NCBI RefSeq assembly: GCF_000497045.1
Contig: NW_015961954.1
Location: 1-64,000, forward strand
Source: Kalmanozyma brasiliensis GHG001
Lineage: Eukaryota > Basidiomycota > Ustilaginomycetes > Ustilaginales
Reading direction: 5' to 3'
Length of the DNA: 64,000 nt
Shown here: positions 58,024 through 64,000 of the stretch, piece after piece
Layout of the letters: each line of letters starts with the position of its first letter
Position numbering within the stretch: position 1 is the first letter of the stretch
The notes under the pieces: model-generated
What the model was told of the DNA's origin: nothing
Databases searched by the model: none
Seen by the model: the letters and a program-made list of their open reading frames with translations, nothing else
Made by a program: the position numbers and the translations under genes

Positions 58024-60600
58024 TTGCGTCTGGCAGGAGACTGCGGACAGACCAACGAGATTTGTCCAGACATCTACGGAGGCAGTTCGGCCGGACCGGA
58101 TGCGAGGCCTTCGGACAAAGACAATGACGAGAGGCGGTGGACACAGCATCACAGCATCCAAGCACGCAAAGTCGAGTGTGCGCCAAGGGGCCAAGCCTTG
58201 CTGCGGTCCAAGCAGGGGGACATGGAAGAGCGACGACCTTGCTCATGGTGCAAATTGACGGAGCGCGAATCCCACGCTGACTTTCCATTCTGGGCGACTG
58301 GGCGACGGAGAATATGGCTAGGCGAAGGGAGGAAGGTCCGTAGGAGGGCAGGGCGAGACCCGCATGCCGTTGAGGGAAGGGACCAAAAAGCCAAGCCTTG
58401 GGTAACGGTAAGCAACTTAGCAGCAGCAAAGTCGACAGCTGTCTGGCGGCAGTGTTGGAAGGGGGGTCCGGACCAGAAAGGCTCGAAGGTTGGCCTGAGA
58501 CCTCGCTTAGACCAAGAAACAGAAATGTGCATGATGGTGACTGGTGTGGAGGAACGACGTTGAGGCAATTCCGCGGCGCCGTACGGTACTCGAATCAAGG
58601 AAGCAACTGCCCCGGCACCTCACGACGTCGAGGGAAGCACGATGAGGAAATGAGAATTGACGAATGCTGGCTCCAAGGGGCATCAAAAGGGGCTTGCTTG
58701 GATTCAGAACATGACAGCGGCGGTGCAGGAGCACGGCTGTCCCGAGACTCGGCTTTCTTCTGAAAGCTCTGTGCTGGATCGATGCGCAGAGAGTTGGCTC
58801 GTCTTATACATCAAGGCTCGAATCTCGCCCCTGGATTCCGCTGCCACGCAACGCCTCGTTCTATCGGAACGCGTTGGTGGCTGGTGCTCAAGCTCCTTCC
58901 GTCATGCCGCAATGGAACGAGATGTGGCTGGCATCATCGTGCATATGACTGGTCGCAAGTGTGAGGTCTGTTAGCTTCACCCAAACCTTGATCGCAATGA
59001 GCAGGCGAGATGGCGAGCCTGGACAGCAGTCGCTGCCCCGGAAACCGAGTCTCTGTCCGAGATGAGCGAGTGGAGAAGCGAGTCTAAATTGGCTGCTCGA
59101 TCTAAAGGTGTGGATGCCAAGAAGGAGCATGCGGTCGGCGGTGCCTCGAGAAGCGACTCTGCTCATCTGCTCTCATCGGAAGACGTGCCGAAAGGGTCAC
59201 GAGGTGTTGCAGCTCGCAACGTGCATAAAATCGTGACAGAAGAGTCTCGGCTTGGCCGCAATTTGCAATTTCATCAAAGCATCACGCTCCTCTGCCATGG
59301 ATCTCGTGTTGCTTACGCAGCCAGTCAACCCTGGATCAATAAGGTTCGTCTGCTTCAGCAAACAAGGGTGCACCAATGTGCGGGGTTGCTTCGTGTCTTG
59401 TCTATGCACCAGCAAGGGTCTACGAAGCCAGCGTTCCGTCCATGCAGGCTTAGCCAATCACGGCAGATGCTTGTCGAGGTGTAGCGCCCTCAGGCGAGAC
59501 CATGAGCGGAGAAGGCCAAGTTGCGATCTCGACGGACCTTCCGAATCGGATGTCACTTTGAAAGCACTCACGTTCTCACGCTTCAGGGATGGCGCTGGAC
59601 TGCAATGCATGGCGTGACCGACCAGCCGCATCGGAGCTCGGAGCGTTTCTGCCTCTTCTCTATCTCGCAGCGTCTGACAAGGGCGTAGTCACCCTTGAAT
59701 ACGAGGACAAGCTAGGTCAGCTAATGATGAGAAGGCGTCCGAATATGAGATCAGCCAAGTCGCTCGGCGCGGCGGCTAGGTAATACAGAAGATTGCCAGA
59801 CGCTGGTGTACGGACGGCTATACATTCGAACATCGAACAACCTGGTTCACCGTGGCTCGAGCACGACTGGGCATCCATCAAGTTTGCCGCTCAGCCGTTT
59901 CTGGCACACATCTCTCATATCCGAGGTGCACGCCTCTCCTCTTGCTGGTAAAGCGCTTGACATCGGTCAACAAGTCAGAATCAACACATCTTGAACGAGT
60001 TCCTGTGGTCGAGGACAAGCGAGTCGCGAGTACCTAGCCGTCTCGCGAGCAATGACAGGCGAAGTTCGCTTCTGCACGTACCACATGCTTCTACAGCGAG
60101 CTTGATATTACTTTAGCGTCTCAGCTTAGCTGATCACCAGAGCCAACCTGCTTGTACGGTACGTACGTACATGCTGTGTGTCCCAGAAGATCTCGCCGAC
60201 ATCCGACTAAGCGGACTAGCCGCGGACAGGCGTGGTTCATGATCCGAACAGCTGCGCAAAAACGCGTTCCGCTGCGATCGCCAAGCCTTTGCTGCTTTTT
60301 CGGGAGCATTCCGCTTTCCTGGCTTGAGCTTCATTCGCGCAACACGGAACCCACTCCGACGGCATGATCTCGACGTCTTTGTCAGCATGACTTTGCCTTG
60401 GGCTCACCTATCGACGATGATCTGCGATCGGCTGCTCCCGACTTGTCGAGGTCACATCGGGGATCCCGTCGGATGAAGCTGACTGTGAGATGGCTCAGTC
60501 ACACGCCTTGCCTTCCAAAAACGAGGACAACGTCGGAGGTTCGAGCTGTCTACCGAATGCCATTGCGGTGTGCTGTGCGATGCTATAAAGGGATACCCGC
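58024..60600. other. Gene-poor stretch
   Basis: About 2.6 kb with no gene I can support on either strand. The longest frames (191 codons at 57988-58563, 140 codons at 59062-59484) lack domains, signal peptides or splice partners. There is a short (GTAC)-rich palindrome around 60157-60170. It may be a long 5' region of the fasciclin gene, a decayed gene, or hold a non-coding RNA. Confidence 0.4.
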
Positions 60601-62031
60601 TCATCGGCCATATCTCTGCTCTGCCTTGGCCAGCTTCCGTAATGCTGCTACAAAGTCAGTGCTGCTGTATGCTTGATTCACCCGCAATCTCGGATCGTAG
60701 AACAGGTCGGTGACTCTCAATGGCCATGCTGGAAAGCCGTACAGCTGTCTCGCTCTTGGTCGACCACCGAAGACCACCAGCAACTCGGGCTCGGACAAGT
60801 ACGCTGCCTTTTTCAGCGTGGCGTCCAGCTCGTCCGCCGTCAGTTCCGAGGTGTAGGGAGACCGCTTTGACACCCACAATTTGCGCAGTGTAGACGACGA
60901 GAAGCGCTTCGCTCCCGACGCCGCTGACGCCATGTCCGGGACGAGGACGTCCGACAAGTACGATGAGGCACGATCTTGGATATGCTCGCTGACGATCTCC
61001 GAGAGCCGCTCCTGGCCATCCTGTCGGCTCAACAAGGTCACTTGCAAAGGCCGTGGTGTCTGCCCGTCTTGCACCGTTGCGTCTGATTGCTCCGGAATCG
61101 AGTCGGCTGCTTTTGATGCGGAACCGAGACCGATGCGAATGTTGACGGTGGCATCAAAACCGTCTTGCTGTGCTGGACTGTCGCTCTCTGCGGTGTACGA
61201 CGATGCAAGCGTCTCATCCAGCGAAGGAGGACCGAGTTCCGAATCACTTGACGCTGGCGACCCCGGTGAGCTCGCAGAAGAAGAGCTGCTGCTTTTCGCC
61301 ACCGACCTAGGCGTCCTTCTTCTAAGTTCAGCATATCGTGACCAAGCGTCCCCTCCATCGACGTTCGCCATAGGCCCCTGTACCGGTGCCTCTCGCGGAA
61401 ATACGGCCTTGGTCTTGTATCCGACGTGCAGCATACGGCCCAAGGATTGTAACGCAATGGGAGATAGCGGTTGCGACGCGTGCACGCTCAGCTGCTGCAC
61501 ATTGCTGATCCTTGCCAGGTGTACGATAGCAGCGATATCTCTGATACGCTTCAACTCGACAGCTTCGTCGTATTGTATCCTGAACTCGCGCCATAGGTCA
61601 CCGGCTGGCGCTGCATCTTGCCGGCGCAGACCCAACCAGAGCGTGGATAGGTAGAGACGTGTTGACGAAGGCGCGGTATCGGCAAGTACCACAGCCAGAT
61701 GCTGTGGGACCTTGATCGTGCTCGATTCGCATTCGTACGCTGCAAGAAGATCCTCTAGGGAAAGGTAAGATGCTGGAGGTCGGTTCGCTTGTCGTTTGAT
61801 CGCACGCTTGATCGCGTCTTTGGCCTGGAGGATGAGGAGAGTGATATGATATACGGTATGGAGCAGTCCGAAGGCGAGCCACATGAGCGGTGTCAGCAGA
61901 ATCCACAGGATCGATCCGCTGCTCGACGCCTTCCTTGCTGCAGGCATGTTTGTGTGTCTCCTCGGGGCCGCCATCGTCGGCCCAACCTGCTTGCTTGCAG
62001 AAGTACTGGCTGCCGAGCGCATGGTCGACAT
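60601..62031 (-). CDS. NUS1: NUS1/NgBR subunit of cis-prenyltransferase (dolichol synthesis)
   Basis: An intronless 476-residue protein. After a basic Ser/Ala-rich start, a hydrophobic hairpin-like segment (ILWILLTPLMWLAFGLLHTVYHITLLIL, about residues 45-72) anchors it in the ER. The prenyltransferase-like fold shows DIAAIVHLARISNVQQLSVH and, at the end, PELLVVFGGRPRARQLYGFPAWPLRVTDLFYDPRL and FVAALRKLAKAEQRYGR. The C-terminal R-x-G motif (Arg473-Tyr-Gly475) is the part through which Nus1/NgBR completes the active site of the catalytic partner Rer2/DHDDS. The product is dehydrodolichyl diphosphate for protein glycosylation. A Ser-rich insert of about 130 residues splits the domain. ATG 62031 is the first true start, with another three codons later. 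Confidence 0.92.
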   Translation of the reverse strand: MSTMRSAASTSASKQVGPTMAAPRRHTNMPAARKASSSGSILWILLTPLMWLAFGLLHTVYHITLLILQAKDAIKRAIKRQANRPPASYLSLEDLLAAYECESSTIKVPQHLAVVLADTAPSSTRLYLSTLWLGLRRQDAAPAGDLWREFRIQYDEAVELKRIRDIAAIVHLARISNVQQLSVHASQPLSPIALQSLGRMLHVGYKTKAVFPREAPVQGPMANVDGGDAWSRYAELRRRTPRSVAKSSSSSSASSPGSPASSDSELGPPSLDETLASSYTAESDSPAQQDGFDATVNIRIGLGSASKAADSIPEQSDATVQDGQTPRPLQVTLLSRQDGQERLSEIVSEHIQDRASSYLSDVLVPDMASAASGAKRFSSSTLRKLWVSKRSPYTSELTADELDATLKKAAYLSEPELLVVFGGRPRARQLYGFPAWPLRVTDLFYDPRLRVNQAYSSTDFVAALRKLAKAEQRYGR

Positions 62032-62411
62032 CGCGGCCGCTCTAGACGACGTCGGCACTCAGGCTCGAGCCATGAGTGATCAGCAAACCAAGAGAAAATC
62101 GGATGGTGGTTCGAACAGGTGCGATGATGGTCGACGTCACGGGCCAAGATCTCGTGGTGTTCCACGTCAACCTCGGCACGACGTCTCAACCACGAGCCCA
62201 AAAAGAAAGCTTTTTCCGGATTTTGGTGTCCGCTCTCGCTTTTGCATGTCTCGGGCGGCTACGAGGCCAAGTGTGGAGGAAGTAGAAGCCTTTCAGGGTC
62301 CAGTCATCATCCTCATCTTTCTTCGACAGCAACGCCATGGCAGACGCGGGAGTTTGGAGGTAGAAGACAGACTTCGTTCACACGCAGACGCACAGTAGCA
62401 AGACTTGAATC
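62032..62411. promoter_or_regulatory. Divergent intergenic region NUS1 / rhomboid gene
   Basis: Opposite start codons flank this stretch of 380 bases; no distinct element was found. Confidence 0.45.
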
Positions 62412-63836
62412 ATGCTGGCGCCAGGCTTGGCCCTTTCACTTCGAAGCGCCGCGCAGTTCAGAGCGGGGGCAGCCTGCCTTCAGCAGGCCGCTGCATCGCG
62501 GACTTCGCTTTCAACACCTTTGATCGGCTCGGCCTTGCCCACACGGCGTCCTCTATCGACCGCATACCCTCTACTTGCTCGATTGGCGCCATTCTCACGG
62601 CGTAGAGAGCCACCGCAAGCTGTCAAACCGCAACAAACCGACCCTTTGCCCACACAAGAAGAAGACGCTGCCCTCCTATACTCCGACCTCCCACCACCGC
62701 CCAAGGACGCCCAACAACCGTCGATATCCCGCGCACTCCTCTTCCTCTTCGGCTTCTCCGCTGTCTCTTTCACGTGTGCGGCATGTTATTCGCTGCGAGA
62801 CACCGAACGTATAGCCTGCGAACAACGAAGTCGACGCGATGTGTTTGCCAACATCTCCTCGTTCTTCTCGGGCGCTGGCGACGATGCACGCGGTCAAGAC
62901 GTCTGGGGCCCAGGGGCCACAGACAGAAGCCTTGCCGTAGCAAAGAAGCACGAAAGAGCGACTCGACTGGGTCTGCGTATGGACTGGCTGGTCGGATGGT
63001 GTAACCAGCTGCACCTGCCTGCGGGGTTGACTGAGTTCGTGGGGAGAAGCTATCTCATCGTCACCGAAAAGTACATCAACTTGTCGCCGTCAAAGGAGGT
63101 CGTGCTGCCCATCGTGGTGGCTAACGGAGCCGTCTTTGCTCTGTGGGGGATCGCTTCAGTACGGAGAGGAGGAATGTGGCGTTGGATGACTCAAAACTTC
63201 CTCCACCGACCGAGCAGCAACCGCATGCATACGATGCTCACCTCGGTCTTCAGCCACCAAACCTTCCTTCATTTTGCCTTCAACAACTATGCTCTGTGGT
63301 CGTTTGGCGGATCGGCACTCATCGTGGCCGCGCATCACGCTGCATCGTATCGCAGCGGGGCACATGTACCGGAAGCCTCGCCCACGCCGCACTTCCTGGC
63401 CTTCTTCGCGACAGCCGGCGTGTTTGCGGCGACGGTCTCGCATATCGTCGCCGCCGTCCGGTTCAGGCGCATCTCAGCGCTGCACGGGTTGGACGTCGCC
63501 CGTGCGGCCCTCGGACGGCAGGGCAGCTTGGGCGCAAGCGGCGCCGTCTACGCTGCAGTGGTCATGTCCGCCTGCGCCTTCCCCGACGCCCAACTCGGCA
63601 TCATCTTCTTGCCCTTCATCACTTTTCCCATCGGTGCGGGCGTGGCAGGGCTGGTCGCGGCCGATGTGGCGGGCGTGCTGCTCAGGTGGAGGATGTTCGA
63701 TCACTGGGCGCACCTGGGAGGGGCCGCATTCGGTTGGGTGTACTGGTGGTACGGCGCAGAGGCATGGGAACGGCTGAAGCGGGTACTGGTGGAGAGGTTG
63801 AGAATGGGAGCCAGAGGTGCTGTCGAGCAGCGATGA
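62412..63836 (+). CDS. PCP1: Mitochondrial rhomboid protease (PCP1/PARL type)
   Basis: A 474-residue intronless protein. The start is basic and free of acids for over 70 residues (ALSLRSAAQFRAGAACLQQAAASRTS...), a mitochondrial targeting sequence. A lone membrane helix near 110-128 (ALLFLFGFSAVSFTCAACYSL) precedes the rhomboid core, the PARL-type 1+6 layout. Catalytic Ser376 lies in GASGAVY and His434 in FDHWAHLGGAAFGWVYWW; the L1-loop region MLTSVFSHQTFLHFAFNNYALWSFG is present. Pcp1 cuts membrane anchors of inner-membrane proteins such as the Mgm1 dynamin and so shapes mitochondrial fusion. The first ATG is used; it diverges from NUS1. Confidence 0.94.
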   Translation: MLAPGLALSLRSAAQFRAGAACLQQAAASRTSLSTPLIGSALPTRRPLSTAYPLLARLAPFSRRREPPQAVKPQQTDPLPTQEEDAALLYSDLPPPPKDAQQPSISRALLFLFGFSAVSFTCAACYSLRDTERIACEQRSRRDVFANISSFFSGAGDDARGQDVWGPGATDRSLAVAKKHERATRLGLRMDWLVGWCNQLHLPAGLTEFVGRSYLIVTEKYINLSPSKEVVLPIVVANGAVFALWGIASVRRGGMWRWMTQNFLHRPSSNRMHTMLTSVFSHQTFLHFAFNNYALWSFGGSALIVAAHHAASYRSGAHVPEASPTPHFLAFFATAGVFAATVSHIVAAVRFRRISALHGLDVARAALGRQGSLGASGAVYAAVVMSACAFPDAQLGIIFLPFITFPIGAGVAGLVAADVAGVLLRWRMFDHWAHLGGAAFGWVYWWYGAEAWERLKRVLVERLRMGARGAVEQR

Positions 63837-63973
63837 TGGTTATCATCGGCTAGGCTTGTGCCAACACAGATGTTGTAGAAGAATTGGGCTACGCAGATTG
63901 ACACCACTCCCACGAACCTGGCGCAAACGACGCAGTGACTGTTTGCCCGAACGATAGTCTGCGTTTCGTATGC

Positions 63974-63981
63974 TATAAAAG
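63974..63981 (+). promoter_or_regulatory. TATA box of a gene beyond the window
   Basis: A perfect TATAAAAG lies 20 bases from the right edge, followed by a C/T-rich run, as expected just upstream of a transcription start on the plus strand. The gene itself is outside the window. Confidence 0.4.
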
Positions 63982-64000
63982 TACAATCCCCTTCCTGGCT

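Noticed and set aside
59062..59484. 140-codon plus-strand frame with true ATG
   Set aside because: No recognisable family, signal peptide or splice signals; length is within chance for GC-rich DNA.
60585..60592. TATAAAGG on the plus strand
   Set aside because: It lies directly at the 3' end of NUS1 with no plus-strand gene following; taken as chance.

Overview
The window reads as nuclear DNA of a basidiomycete fungus, most likely a smut or smut-related yeast of the Ustilaginaceae. Genes are dense (29 protein genes, about one per 2.2 kb), 18 of them without introns, and the 14 introns I could place are short (63-178 nt) with GTRAGT-type donors. Proteins carry long Ser/Ala/Gln-rich inserts, and secreted proteins, a PL1 lyase and a GPI-type fasciclin are present. 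No rRNA, confident tRNA, transposon or CRISPR array was seen. The species call is inference from gene content and style; no search was run.

Layout. 1-1671: no supported gene. 1672-8574: CAF40/CNOT9, then the ATP23 / alpha-beta-hydrolase divergent pair, a four-exon zinc alcohol dehydrogenase and a small Cys-containing secreted protein. 10143-15385: an APC-family permease converging on an NRPS-like adenylation-thiolation-reductase enzyme, followed by a decayed 100-153 bp tandem repeat array (about 15600-16300). 16602-25821: phosphomannomutase, MRE11, N-acetylglutamate synthase and a small probable mitochondrial protein, all on the minus strand. 25822-36880: an asparaginase-type Ntn hydrolase, a multi-part secreted pectin lyase, a 1205-residue protein of unknown function, LYC1-type acetyltransferase and a UBX/TUG protein. 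37118-43319: a FUSC/DUF2421 membrane protein divergent from a CFAS-like methyltransferase. 43433-46978: SEN54 and TPT1, the first and last steps of tRNA splicing, side by side. 47676-52549: a SET protein, V-ATPase subunit C, an RBMX2/Snu17 splicing factor and an SDR. 53407-57895: bicupin oxalate decarboxylase, a glutathione transferase and a two-domain fasciclin. 57896-60600 is gene-poor. 60601-63836: NUS1 and a mitochondrial rhomboid protease; a TATA box at the right edge points to a gene beyond the window.

How the genes fit together. Most are housekeeping: mRNA decay, mitochondrial proteolysis, dolichol/mannose supply, DNA repair, arginine synthesis, tRNA splicing, vacuolar acidification. 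The accessory flavour lies at 6.2-16.3 kb (dehydrogenase, secreted protein, permease, NRPS-like reductase, repeat array) and in the scattered secreted wall- or host-facing enzymes (pectin lyase, oxalate decarboxylase, fasciclin). Points most worth a second look are the SEN54-TPT1 linkage, the repeat array, the pectin lyase with a calcium-loop-like N-terminal module, a possible non-AUG mitochondrial leader on N-acetylglutamate synthase, and two genes whose last exon holds only two codons or so.
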